DNA of 64,000 nucleotides from Proteromonas lacertae (taxonomy: Eukaryota > Sar > Bigyra > Opalinata > Proteromonadidae): NCBI GenBank assembly GCA_002245135.1, contig NGBS01001180.1, positions 1-64,000 of the forward strand, given 5' to 3'. The notes below the pieces were generated by a model. The model saw nothing but the letters and a program-made list of their open reading frames with translations, was not told where the DNA came from and did not search any database. The position numbers and the translations under genes were made by a program. Shown here in pieces: positions 22,001 through 35,129 of this stretch; the first letter of the stretch is position 1; each line of letters starts with the position of its first letter.

Positions 22001-23803
22001 GGAGATAATACAAGTGCAATTTATCTATCTACATCTATTGCTAAACCACATAATGGAACTGTTTTTTTAAACTGTGGAAATAGTCCAGTAATAAACACTA
22101 CTACATGTGATTATCATCCTATTATCATACATAATAAAGTGAATATAACAAAATCAATGTTAATCGAATCAAGTGTAATACCTGAAGGAAATGGTTGTAA
22201 ATTAGAAGAGAAGAATTTGAAAGATAGAGAAACAGGTGAAAGATATGATTTAACAAGTTATTTAACTGACTATATGGTAGGAAAGAAGAGAGTAGTTTAT
22301 AATTTAGATGGAAGTGTGAAATTAGAATCAACATTATTCTGTACAACTTCAAAGAAAAGCTCAATAGATGGAAAATATTCAATCTATGAAAGTGGAACAG
22401 AGAATTATGTCGAAAGTAAAATTGTAGTAAATGATTATGTGAAATCATTATTCAATAAATATGGTTGTTCAACAGATCAAGAGGAAGTTAACTTTGAATG
22501 GATTTATTTACATTGTTTAACCGCTAAGAATGACTTATTTGATGATTGTGATGAGAATCCAATCTTGGTAGGTCAAAAGGGAAATGGATTTATTGCATTA
22601 CCTATTAAAGAAGTAAAAAGAACACTTGTAGATGAAACAAAAACAACACCAGAACCTACTGAAACAACAGCAGCAGATAAAAATAATAGAATAGTAGGTG
22701 ATGAAAACTTTGTAGAATATGAACAACATCCTATTTCAAGTTATATATTTGTAAATACTGATAAAGTATATACAATCAAGTCCAACAAAGCCATTGTAAA
22801 GGAATTATCCTTCTCTCAAGGTGATTATTTACCCATTCCAGATAGTCAAGGAGCAATAGGTAAATGGATGACTGAAGTAGATTTAGAATCGTTATCTGCA
22901 ACAAAAGAAGCATTAGTATATGAATATACTTTATTAAGAAAACCATTAACAGTGAAGATAGTAAAATTTGTTGAAAGTGTGAATAAAGAATCTCGATATA
23001 CAATCTACAATACATTTGGTGTAGATGAAGATTACAGTGGATATATGAATAATAATGCTAATCGAAATTATATAGAAAATATCTGTAAATTGAACAATTT
23101 ACCTGAATTTATGTCATTCAAATGGATAAGGATTTACTGTCAAGATAAAGTGACTGAATTAATAAATCAAATGTCAAGTCGATATGTTGGTAATAAAGTG
23201 GAAATTGGTCGATTAGTGAATAGTGCTGATGGTGCAAATATAATGATGAATGGAATAGCTGATGTAGATAAATTCTTACATGTAGAAGATATAGGAACAG
23301 TTCGAAGAAATCAAATGATAACTGTAGTAGGAATGAATGATAATGACAATATTATAGATAGATCAAAACCACTTATTACTATATTATATGGAACTGACCA
23401 TATAACCTATGTTGATCATAAACTAGGATGTTATAGACAAATCTCTGTAAAAAGAGTGAAAAATGGTAAAGTAACCACATTCCAAAAAGGATCACCACAG
23501 CAAGGAGGTAGTTGTAATGTTGAGAATGATGTTATACAGACAATTGATGTTGCTTTAAGATATGAAGGAGGAATTAACGCATATAAAGTGAAAGATGACA
23601 AGATTGTTGATTCTGAGTTTACATATGAAGTTAGATCATTTGCTGATGTTGATAATGAAGCTAAACGAATGATTGAAACAATACCTTCAAACACTCCTCA
23701 AGCTCATGAAAATTCTGAGAAGGATTACAAGGAAGATAAATCCAGTTCAATTGACCATATATTCATGATATTGACAGTTATAATTGTAATGGGTTTACTT
23801 TAA
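19017..23803 (+). CDS. Giant repetitive surface protein 1, GPI-anchor type
   Basis: Exon 1 is 19,017-19,050 and exon 2 is 19,080-23,803, with a 29-nt intron (GTATGA...ATAG); the product is 1585 aa. With this intron removed the start gives a proper signal peptide (MNKLNIKRLLITFLLLLC). The chain holds about seven diverged copies, 200-215 residues apart, of a module with the pattern DYSGY...C..LPEF.SF.W+...C, in which the Leu-Pro-Glu-Phe, Trp and Cys positions are best kept. Many Asn-X-Ser/Thr sites suggest heavy N-glycosylation. The C-terminus is a Ser-rich stretch followed by a hydrophobic tail (HIFMILTVIIVMGLL) without a cytoplasmic end, as in GPI-anchored proteins. Tandem paralogue downstream. 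The family is unknown to me. Confidence 0.85.
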
Positions 23804-23986
23804 ATAGAAGATATTATTATTTTAGACAGAATTCTCTCATATATATTTGTTTGTTTGGGAAATAGGATACTATATAGTTGCTTTAATAAATATCAAAATT
23901 CACAAAAATAGAGTAATAGTTGAAGATTAAGAAAAATAGAAAAAAACTACTCAAACCATATTCAAGCTGCATTAACAACAGTTAAG

Positions 23987-26900
23987 ATGTATTTCAAATA
24001 TTTTGGCTTAACCATTTGTATATTTACTTTAGTTTTTATTTCAATAGGTTTGCTTATATGCACTGTAGGTGTAGAAGCAACTATGACCAGAAAGGATGTT
24101 AAGCAGTTGATTAAATCTGCAAAAGCTACTTTTGGAAGGATTACTGCAGAAGTTGATTCATCTTCTATACATACTTTAGGTACAAATGAAGGTGTTCATG
24201 GTGTATGGAATGTTCTTGAAAATGGAGCTACTTGTGAACCAGTTAATATGAATGATAAAGATAGTAATTGTAAAGTCACAGGAGATACTGAAGAAATATG
24301 GATGAGTAAAAATGCTTTGAAGATAAATTACATTCATAAAGAACAAACTACAGTAAATACACCAAGTCCTGCTAAAGGAATTGATATTACAGTAGTATTT
24401 TGGGGAAATAGAAACGACGATGGACCTGAAAAATATTCGAAATTTGAACCAAGCAAAGTAGGTGAGGTACATTGGGTAAGTGAGTCTAAAGATAATAAAT
24501 ATTATGATCCAGATTATACAGGATTAGAAGGAAATGATTTGAATAATGATTACATGAAAACTACATACAATTGTTCTGATTTACCTGAATTTGCCTCATT
24601 AAATTGGATAAAAAAACATTGTCCAAATGGTTATGATGGTGTATTAAAAGCTATTGATAAAATACAAACTGTTAAAGATATTACAACAGAATCAACTGAT
24701 AATCCAAATGGTTTAAAAGTTGCAAGAAATGATACTTCAAATTATGCAGTAATATTAAAAGATGATAATCATTATTATACAGAGAAGATACTAGAGATAG
24801 GAAGTATTGAACATATAATTGATTTAATGAATATAAGAACTCACAATATTAATGATTATACATTACACGTTGATAATTTCGAATTTTCCAACTGTTCAGT
24901 TGCATATACAGTAAAGAATGATACTTATGGATCAAATTGCAGATATATATACAGAGGAGGAATAGAACAACCAACTGATGAATATGATGAACATGAGTAT
25001 TATATTAATGATTATACAATATATTCTGTTGATTTGAGTGATGTTAGTATGATATTATCAGGTGTTTTCCTTACACAAACATTTAGAGACTATTATGCCA
25101 ATACATTTAAAAGTTGTTTAGCTTTACCAAATAAAGAATTCATTGAGTTTTCATGGTTCAATCAGAATTGTTATGATTTGGAAATAGACAATATATGTCC
25201 AAAACATGAAGGAGTTATTAGTGGATTTGAAAAGAAAGGAGATTATAGATTTGTAGGAAGATTTGCATTGAGAAGATCAACATCATTAAAAGCATATGAA
25301 TATAAATATCAAAAATCTCCGATTAGTAATGATATTAGTGTTTCTGCTGATGGAAATCAAACATTATTATATTCAGTTGGTTTAGTAAATACACATTCAA
25401 CTTACACTATAACCAAAGGTTTCAATTATGAATGTTATGGTAATCAAGACTTCATCTCTATTCCACCTACCCATGGTGTTATTGGTGCATTACCTTATAA
25501 CGATAGTACAAGTAAAGATTTAGAGATAGTCTATTTAACTAAGGATGCTTCTGTATATTACAGATTTGATGAGACAAATCAAATAACTGTTAAACTATTC
25601 AAACAAGTCAATACATCAATATATGAATCAAGTATATATATATATATATATATTATTATTTTTTTTTTTAGCCTATACTCAATATATTTATTCCAATTCA
25701 GTAATGGATGATGATTACAGTGGATATGATTGTAGTAGTGATGCAAATGTGAATTACTTTAAGAAAGACTCAAAACCAGAATGTCGATGTGAAAGTGAAT
25801 TTATTTCATTCAATTGGATAAACACTCACTGTTCTGAAGATACCAAGAAACATGCTATAACCGACATGAAGGCAATACATAAAGAAAATTTCATTTACAT
25901 AACAAAGAACATGCTGAATGAGACTGTCTATTTTGCAGATAAGATTGAAAATAATTTACCAATCATCAGAAAGAACTATATAATGACAAGAACAACAAAA
26001 TTAGAAGCATCTCTCAAGATGATGGTAGATACACATCCAATTAATGATACAAAGGTAGTGAGTATTATGATAAATGATAAACAAGGTTATATTAGTGATT
26101 TAGGTTTTTTTGTAGTGGATATTACAAATGGTACAACCTCAAGAGTGAAATATGATGTAGAAACATATATACCAAAAGATAAATCATATTCTTATTATAC
26201 AATTGGTAAATTGAATGATGTAGATTCAGGAGTATTTATAACTAAAAATTTGAAGGAAATATTGAAAGAATGTGCTGAAATTCCTCCAATCTATGAAACT
26301 GTATTACCATATAAATGGATAAAAGAAAACTGTCAATCTCACTCTTCATTAATGATAAATATAGATGACAATATATTGAATAATATCCCAAAGAAATTAT
26401 CAATTCGATCATATGATGCAGTTGTAGCTCATAAATATGGTGAAAATGAATTAATTGAAACAGATATTGATTATAAATTGGTAGATAAAAGTAAAATGAA
26501 AGAAGATCTTCAATACTATGAAGAAAGTGATTATGCTCCAATTCCATTAGATGAAAATGAAGGAGGTAGTAGTAGTTGGAATGATAATCAGAATGTAGGA
26601 AGTATTATCACATTACATATAACAAAGGATTATACTCAATATATATACTTGAATAAAAGACAAGCAACAACAGTAAAGATCTTAATTCCATCTGAAAAGA
26701 CATATCTACCAGTTAGTTGTAGTAATGGAATAGCTGGAAGTTGTAGTAAATTTACATGGTATAAAACTGTTACAACTGCAGTACCTGGAGTTTATACTTC
26801 AAACCATTTAATTGATGTGATTTATGATTATAGTGGATATGAAGGAGAAGCAAATCGAATTTACTTTAAAGAAAACTATAAGAATTGTCCATTATTACCC

Positions 26901-28805
26901 GAATTTGCTTCATTCCGATGGTTACAAGTTAACTGTAGAGAATCAATTGAAAAGATGGTTGATCCATTTGTAGCAAGATTTGTAGGTGAAATGAATGGAA
27001 TCTATTATTCTAAATCCTTAGCTAAACCTCATAATGGAACTGTTTATATAAATTGTAAAGAAAATAATACTATTATTGAAGGTTGTGAAACTCATCCAAT
27101 GATAGTTGATAGTGTATTAAATGTGACAAAATCAATGTTAATCGAATCAAGTGTAATACCTGAAGGAAATGGTTGTAAATTAGAAGAGAAGAATTTGAAA
27201 GATAGAGAAACAGGTGAAAGATATGATTTAACAAGTTATTTAACTGACTATATGGTAGGAAAGAAGAGAGTAGTTTATAATTTAGATGGAAGTGTGAAAT
27301 TAGAATCAACATTATTCTGTATGACTGAAAAAGTAAATCAAAAAGATAGTAACAACAACCATTATACTGAATATTTAGGTGGAAGTACAAATTATGTAGA
27401 AAGTAAAATATTAGTAAATGATTATGTTAAAGAAGTATTATCAAGAGCAGGATGTGTAGCAACAACTGATTATATTCGATATGAATGGATTTATTTGAAT
27501 TGTACTAAAGTTATATCAACATTGGTGAAAGAATGCAGTAAAGAGAATTCGGTATTAGTTGGTCAAAAAGGGACTGGATTTATTGCATTACCAATTAATA
27601 AAGTAACAGTAAAAAAAGTAGATGAAACCACTACAAAAGCTGCAACAACAACTCAAGGTGATGGTTCTAAAGAAGGTGAAACTAAATATGAAGTTAATAC
27701 AATTTCAAATCACTTATTTGTTCAATCCAACAAAGTGTACACCATCATTTCCAACAATCAAATCTTCAAGGAATTAGGTTATACAGCTGGTAGATATATG
27801 CCAATCCAATTAGGTCAAGGAGCAATAGGTAAATGGATGACTGAAGTAGATTTAGAATCTTTATCAGTGACAGATGAAGCATTAGTATATGAATATTCAC
27901 TCTTAAGAAAACCATTAACAGTGAAGATAGTAAAATTTGTTGAAAGTGTGACAAGAGGTTATACAAATACAATTTATACTACAACATCAACTGGAGTAGA
28001 TTATGATTACAGTGGTTATGAGAATAACAATGCAAATGGAAATTACATTGAGAATAAATGTGAATTAACAACACTACCTGAATTTATATCATTCAATTGG
28101 TTGAAACAAAACTGTGTAAATGGTACAAAAGAATTAATAGACCAAATGTCTAGTAGATATGTCGAAAAGAATGAAGTTAAGATTGCAAGAATAGTTGATA
28201 GTATAGATAAAGCAAATATTATGGTTGAAGATAAACCAGATGTTGATAAATTATTACATATTCAATATGATGCTTTAGTAAAGAGAAATCAAATGATTAG
28301 CACTGTGGAATTACCTGAAGAAAGTAGTATAATTGTATTATCAACCACCACTCAAGATGATAATAAGAAGGTTTATTATGGTAAAAATAGAATAGTTTAT
28401 GTGAATGAAAATGAGAAATGTTATAAACAATATGGTTTAACAAGAAGTAAAAGTGGTAAAGCAACAAAATTAGTGAAAGGAGGATCACAATCAACTGGTA
28501 ATTGTGAAGGTGATAATATTATTGAATCTTCAATAGATGTTGCTTTAAGATATGAAGGAGGTATTAATGCTTATAAAGTGAATAATGACAAGATTGTAGA
28601 TACAAAGGATGTTTATATTGTTAAATCACTTGATGATGTAGATAATGAAGCTGAGAAATATATTGAACAGTTTAATGGTGAAGCAGTTAATCCATCTAAT
28701 GTTAATAATGATAAACAGAATAGTAAGAGCGATGATAGTGCTTATTCTCTAAGTAAGTTTGTTTTCATTTCATTATCAATAATGGTATTAGTTACATTGA
28801 TGTAA
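23987..28805 (+). CDS. Giant repetitive surface protein 2, GPI-anchor type
   Basis: Exons 23,987-25,631 and 25,672-28,805 join in phase across a 40-nt intron made of (TA)n and T-runs; the product is 1592 aa. Its first 30 residues are a hydrophobic signal sequence (FTLVFISIGLLICTVGVEA). It follows paralogue 1 along its whole length, with the same seven-fold Cys/Trp module, a Thr-rich linker near residue 1,200 and a similar hydrophobic C-terminal tail (FVFISLSIMVLVTLM) preceded by Ser/Asp residues. Patches of near-identical DNA shared with paralogue 1 stand within otherwise well-diverged sequence. Role unknown; an exposed, glycosylated coat protein is the simplest reading. Confidence 0.85.
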
Positions 28806-28991
28806 TAGAATACAATAAATACTTAAATATTAATAAATCATACTATAAACAAAGTCAGTTTACTTCACTTATATTTTGTTTGTATTGATCTTTTCAAAGA
28901 AAATAGAAATTGGTGTAACCAAAATTTAATGAAAATTTTGAAAAACCATTTTGACAGTTTAAATTTGAATTTTCAAATTCAATATTCTCAA

Positions 28992-31900
28992 ATGAACAAC
29001 GAAAATATTATCAATAATTTGAATTCTCGAAATCCAAGTAATGGGAAACAAAATATAGGGAAATTAGATAGAAGAAGTTTAAATCAAAATATCAACTCAG
29101 TATAATCCTTAAATTAATATCTAGAACACATCAACACCATCAGCTAAACATGAAATACTACTAAGAAATATTTCAAACCGAGTATACTAACGTTTCCCCT
29201 AATTTGTAGATACACTCAAAAACTATCCCAAAGCCAAACCAATCATCACCATCTACATCGCCAAATCCAGCAGATGGCCATACAGAATCCTTTGAAACCA
29301 ACGAATACAGTGAAAATGATCAAAAATCAGTTTATTCTGATTCTGATTATTATGCATTACTCACTGACTTACAAACAGAAAGACAAAGAGTGAATACACT
29401 AGAAGAAGAGAACAGAGAACTGCGAGAAGTGTTAGATCGATTTTCAATTTACTCCAATGACAGTGATTCAGTCTCAATAGATTACTCAGATATGAAAACA
29501 ATTGGAGGACCATTAAAACATCAATTATTTGCAATGGAACAGAAAATACAGGAGAAAAATGTAAAAATACAAAACCAAGCAAATGATATGAGAAACTTGG
29601 AAAATGAAATAAAATATTTAAAGAAGCAGTTGGAATCACAAGACAAATATATTGAACAATTAAACTGTGATAGTTTATACAAGAAAATAGATGAATTAAA
29701 CAAAGAAATCGAAAATGAAAAAGAAAATATTACAGACTTGAATAATCAACTTTTCCAGCAGAGTAATGAAAAGAATGAATTAATAAACCAATTAGACAAT
29801 TTAAAAACAGAATTAGAAAAGAACAGTGAAGAAAAAGAATCTATTAAATCAATGTGTATTGAAAAACTTACCAAAATAAAAGCCAAACATCAAAACAGAG
29901 AAAGTGAAATAAAACAGTTGTATGAAGATAGAATCAATGATTTAGTTAAAGATAAGGAAAAACTCGATGAAACAATTAATAAATTAAACAAATCAAATAA
30001 ATCCATTTCTGATGATTTAATAAAGTATAAGAAAGAGATGAAAGAATATAAATTGAATTTGAAAAAGACTTATAAAATATTGGAACAAGAGAATGATAAC
30101 TTAAAGAAAGCAAGTATTGAAATGAGTGAAGAATTAGATAATATAAAGTATGAGAGAGATGAATACTACAATGCAATAAAAGAGAAAGAATTAACTAATT
30201 CTGAACTACAAATGAATAACCAGAAACTGATTTCAGAGAATCAGACAATAAATCAAGAGAATGAGAAAGAGAAGAATAAACTGATTAATAAAATTGAAAT
30301 GATAAAGAATGAGCAACAAGTTGTGGAAGAAAAATATAAGAATGAGTTAGTAGAGAAAGAGAAAGAGATTGAAAACCTTCAGAATGAGATTCTATCCTTA
30401 AAAAATGAGACAGAAGAGTTAAAGAATGAAATAGAACAGAAAGACTTGATTATATCTCAGAAAGAGGATGAATTAAAGGAAGAATGTAATGAAGTTGAAC
30501 AATTACAGTATAAATACAAGAATTTTGAAGAAATATTGAGTGGCAAAGATGAGAGAATAAAAGAGGAGGAAGATAAAAGCATGAAATTCGAAGAAAAAAT
30601 AAAAGAGTATCAAACTCAGCTTGAAGAATTGTCTCAAACCTACTCAAACTTACAAAACGAATTAAAAGAAAGTCAATCAAACTCTTTGTTGTTATCATCA
30701 CACAATGATGAACAAAACAATAACATTTTACTCTTAAAAGAAGAAATAAAGGAAAAGGAAGATGAAATATTGAGATTGAAGGAAGATATTGAATCATTCC
30801 CCAAGATAATGAGTCCTAGTGATTTTAAACTGATTTTGTACAAGTCAAGGCAATTTATCATACCAGAAACAAGGCTTAGTATGTCATATTCAATAGATTC
30901 TTTCAGAATGAGAGTTCCAGAAACATTCAAATACTATATACCTTCCATATCCAACAATATCAATATTATCAACGAAAATTACAACAATAATGAAGGAATG
31001 TTAGTAGATATTAGTAATATTGATATTATCAACAAACCAATCGATTTAAACATCTCACAAAACAATAATGATGATATAATAGACAATAATAATTACGAAA
31101 ACTTCACTTCCTATCCTACAACCACACTATTAACAAGAGATCGTCGAGATTATTGTGTAACCGAATCATTACCAGTTTTATCATCACCAGAGCGAAAGAA
31201 AAAGAGTTTAAATATGAAAGAATATCCTGTCATCTCATCACCTAATCATCATTCACTAAATAAAGAATATATTAATTATCCAACTACCACTTTACTCTCA
31301 CCAAGTAAGAGATTGAATGAGATGAAATATCCAGTGCTTATATCAAAGTCAAGTAATTTAACTAAAGAATTTGTAGATTATAACACTACAAATATTATTG
31401 TAGGAAATGATAGAATGAATCAAATCAACTATCCAGTAGTATCATCGCCAGTACATGAGCCAAAGAGGAATTATATCAATTATAATACTACCAATGTGAT
31501 AGAAAATGGGAAAATATTAAAATCTAAAGAATATCCTGTATTATCACCTGAAAAGCTAGAAAAGCATTTATTCACTACTGAATATCCAGTACTATCACCA
31601 CATAAAAATAAAAAGAATTTACAACCAACAGAATATCCAGTTTTATCATCTCCAACAAGGAAAAGACAAATATTGAAAGAATTACAATCAACAAATGTTG
31701 AACGTTCAATTCAAATAGAAAACGACTATATTTCTAATAATGATGGAAAACATAGAAGGAATTTGTTTTCTACACCAAATTCTTCACCAGAAAGACCGCA
31801 ACATAATAATAATCATATTTTACAACATCAACCATCTTCTTCACCATTCAATATGTCATTTAATTCTACAAATACAATACCAATGAATATGAATGAAATA

Positions 31901-33709
31901 ACTGAACTACATTCAATCATTGATGAATTAGAATTACAGATAACTGAACATAAAAACACTGTAGAATCAATAATGAATCATAATTACACATTAGCAGACT
32001 ATAATACAGCTCTAATCAATGAAGTGAATAAATATTATGACAAATATCAATCACTCAAAAAGAAATTAAAGAAAGTTCAAAAATCATTAGCAAGAAAAGA
32101 TGAAATTGAAAAAGAATTGAAAATGAAAACAAAAGAATTATCACAGCATTTGATAGAAACTGAAAATAACAAAATAGAAATCTCCTTAATAAAAGAAAAA
32201 GAAGAAGAAATAATAGAATTACAGCAGCAAATTAAGAAATTAACTTCTATCAAATTAGTAAAAGAAGAAGAAATACAAACTGATGAAAATGAAATAATTC
32301 ATGATGAAAATAATGAAGTTTTAGAAGAAGAAATAAGTCCAATAAAAAGATATGAAGATAATAATGAAAATATAAATTGTTCAATAATTCAATCTGAAAT
32401 AACAATTATACAATCAGAAGAAGAAGAAGATAAAGATAAAGATAAAGAGATAATTATTCCATTAAACCATGCTACAGTTGAATATCCATTAATAACAATA
32501 ATCAATTTAGATGATGAAGCTCAACACATATTCACACTTGCTAAAGACATGGAAAATCAATTACAAGGACATACTCAAAGAATAAAATCATTATTATTAA
32601 CAACTAATAATAAAAGCACAATAATTGAAGATAATAATAATACAATGGTAGAACAATCATCATTTAATGGATCATTTACACTTCAACAACATAATGAAGA
32701 AATAAAAAATGATTTGGAATTATTTGATGAGAAATATGAAAAGTATAAAATAATGTTGAACAAATATACTTATGGTTGTTATGATAAAAATAACAAATAT
32801 ATGGAAAGATGTTGTAGTACAGTTAAACCAACAATTAGTTTAACATTAGGAACCACTGATTATAATGAATTATTATATAATATTGATGATGAATTGGATG
32901 TAATACAATACAATGAAGAGTGTATTATTGAAGAACCAATCAAATTACAGTATGTAGAAAGTGAAAGAATGAAATCAATGAAAGTGGATGAAGTTTCTTT
33001 TATTCATAAGGAATTACAGTTGCAATTAAATAGAATAGAAGAATCTGTTGAATCATTAAACAACTCAATGAATGAAGAAAAGAAGAAAATGTCAAATGAA
33101 ATATTACTCCAACAAATACTACAGAAAATAGAAGAATTAAGATTAGAAAAGTCAAAATTAGAAATATTATTAAATGAATTAAATGATTTAAAACAAACAA
33201 ATAATGCATTGAAAGATGAAAAAGACTATTTAACAGAAGAATTAAATGAAACTCAACAAACTGAGCTTGATACAATTAATAAAGTATCTTCCATAACATC
33301 AGCAATAAAAGAATTGGATAATAAAATAAATACGTTGAGTAGAACAGCTACAGAAGTGAAACAAATGTCTTATCAAAAGGATATGAGTTTAAGTAGACAA
33401 ATGCTAAGTTCAGAACAAACATTGACCACACAAATGACATTGATGAAGTTGAGAGAAGAGAATCAAGATTATATACAACAATTATATGAAATAAAATCAA
33501 TGCTAATAACAATCAAAAGTAATTTAGATGAACATAAATTAAATAATGATGATATAAGTGAAATATCAAAACATTATGAGTTAATATGTGAAGATAAAGA
33601 TTCTAAAGAATTGACTGAAATTGATAAGATGTTGATTGAAATTAATGAAAGGATTATTAATATGAGTAGAGAATCATCATTGTCAGATAATAATAGTAGT
33701 AAATATTAA
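28992..33709 (+). CDS. Large coiled-coil protein with YPVLS repeat block
   Basis: Exon 1 (28,992-29,099) and exon 2 (29,210-33,709) join in phase across a 110-nt intron with a TACTAAC branch site; 1535 aa. Residues about 85-510 are an unbroken, very charged coiled coil. Residues about 610-780 hold a block of about seven short repeats alternating Y-P-V-(L/I/V)-S and NYPTTTLL-type units, many followed by Ser-Pro, which would suit phosphorylation or a docking role. Two more coiled-coil parts and an Asp/Glu/Lys-rich linker follow. No motor, membrane or enzyme motif is seen. Such proteins often build cytoskeletal or centrosome/basal-body scaffolds; that is inference. Confidence 0.8.
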
Positions 33710-33779
33710 TAATAATAATAATATTGTATCATTTTAATAATTAATATATTTATATGATTAGTAATTGTTTTATTTTTTT

Positions 33780-33890
33780 CAGTGTTGTATTTTTCGGTCA
33801 AAAAATATAGGTTTACCTATAGGTCAAAACCTATATCTTTAGCTTGACCTTTACCTTCCTTATACTAACTATTAGTTGACCTCCTATTGA
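33780..33890. repeat. Solo end of a hAT-type DNA transposon
   Basis: The segment starts CAGTGTTGTATTTTTCGG and runs through a subterminal part with repeated AGGTCAAAACCTAT-type words to TAGTTGACCTCC. Read in reverse, the right end of the hAT element near 41.4 kb has the same outline, including AACTATTAGCTGACCTCC. No second end is found nearby. Confidence 0.65.
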
Positions 33891-34006
33891 ACATAAGTTA
33901 AGAATCATATAATCTAACCATAAATACAAAATTAAAGCTTTATACAATATATGTATCACCGTAAGAATATCAACTCAAAGAAATATCCACAATAAATGAT
34001 GATCAT

Positions 34007-34660
34007 TTGAAATTCTTAACATGTTGTGATTTGACTGAATCATTTATAAAATATGGAAATTTTGGTAATAAACTCAAGAATTCCGGATTAATAACTGAAA
34101 GATCAAAAAATATTATTGATAAACAAGCAACTGAAATAAGACATTTCTTATATAAATTCTTCTTCAAACCATCAAAATTTGTCGAAAATGAAATAATGAA
34201 AATAACAAATAAGTTTTCAAAGAATAAATTATTGATAGGATTTCATTTTAGAACAAATCACAAAGGATGGAATGATAGAGGAGTGGCATTTTTAAATAAT
34301 CAACAAATAGAAGAAGCAATTCAAAATGCCACAAAAATATCAAAGAAATTAAAAAATGTAGAATGGTATATTTCAAGTGATGATAATGAGATATTGATGA
34401 AATATAAATCAAAATATCCTGAATATGTTGTTAATGATATTCATGAGAAAGTTCATTCCAGAGGATCTGCTTCAAGAGTAACAGATGGATTTATATATTC
34501 TGTTGTTGAAGCTTATATATTATCAGAATGTAAAATATTGTTTTTAACATCATCTAGTTCATTTAGTGGAATTGCTTATTATAAATCTAAATTATCAATA
34601 TATGAATTTTTAGATAAGAAAGAAATTATTTGTAAAGAATGTAGAATTATATGGATGTGA
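34007..34660 (+). pseudogene. Fucosyltransferase-like protein, 5'-truncated
   Basis: The frame encodes the C-terminal (donor-binding) half of a GT-B transferase of the fucosyltransferase superfamily. The IGFHFRTNHKGW segment (about residues 79-90) corresponds to the His-x-Arg nucleotide-sugar site, and a VEWYISSDDNEI strand and a FLTSSSSFSGIAY loop occur where FUT8/NodZ-like enzymes have them. The N-terminal membrane anchor and the GLGNR loop found in the two related genes at 48.3 and 57.3 kb are missing, and no ATG lies at the start (the frame opens 5' with a TTG at 34,007 and further codons upstream). The hAT end sits about 120 bp upstream, so the insertion may have cost the gene its front. 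Confidence 0.6.
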
Positions 34661-35129
34661 TTAATGTTTATTATTTCATCATTCCAAAACAAATTTGTCC
34701 TTATAGAGTAGTGTGTGAAATATTTGAAAATAATAATAAAAATTCAATTAATTTGTTCAGTTACTACAAACAACATGAACATATCAACCTAAATATTGAT
34801 GTGAATCTAGAACCACAACAAATATAGCCTAGAAGCTATAGAATATCAGAAGGTCAAGATAGAGATTTTCAGTTTTGCTATGACATATTTCATAGGTCAT
34901 AATGCTAGTAGATAAAATTGATTTGCTTAAAAAATATAAATTTTGTATAGCAATAGAAAAATTATGATGAAGTATAAAGTTTCAATTAAAGATAATGGTA
35001 AAATATAAAGAGTGTGTATATTGGACAAAATCATATAGTAAAAAATAGTATAATTGATTAAAATTTGATAAAGATGATAATATAATTAAAATTAAAAATA
35101 AATTTGATTAAATCAATCTTCAGTCACAT

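Noticed and set aside
29361-29703. Minus-strand frames over the coiled-coil gene and similar frames over the surface-protein genes
   Set aside because: They are Leu/Phe/Tyr-rich shadows of Lys/Glu/Asn-rich coding strands.
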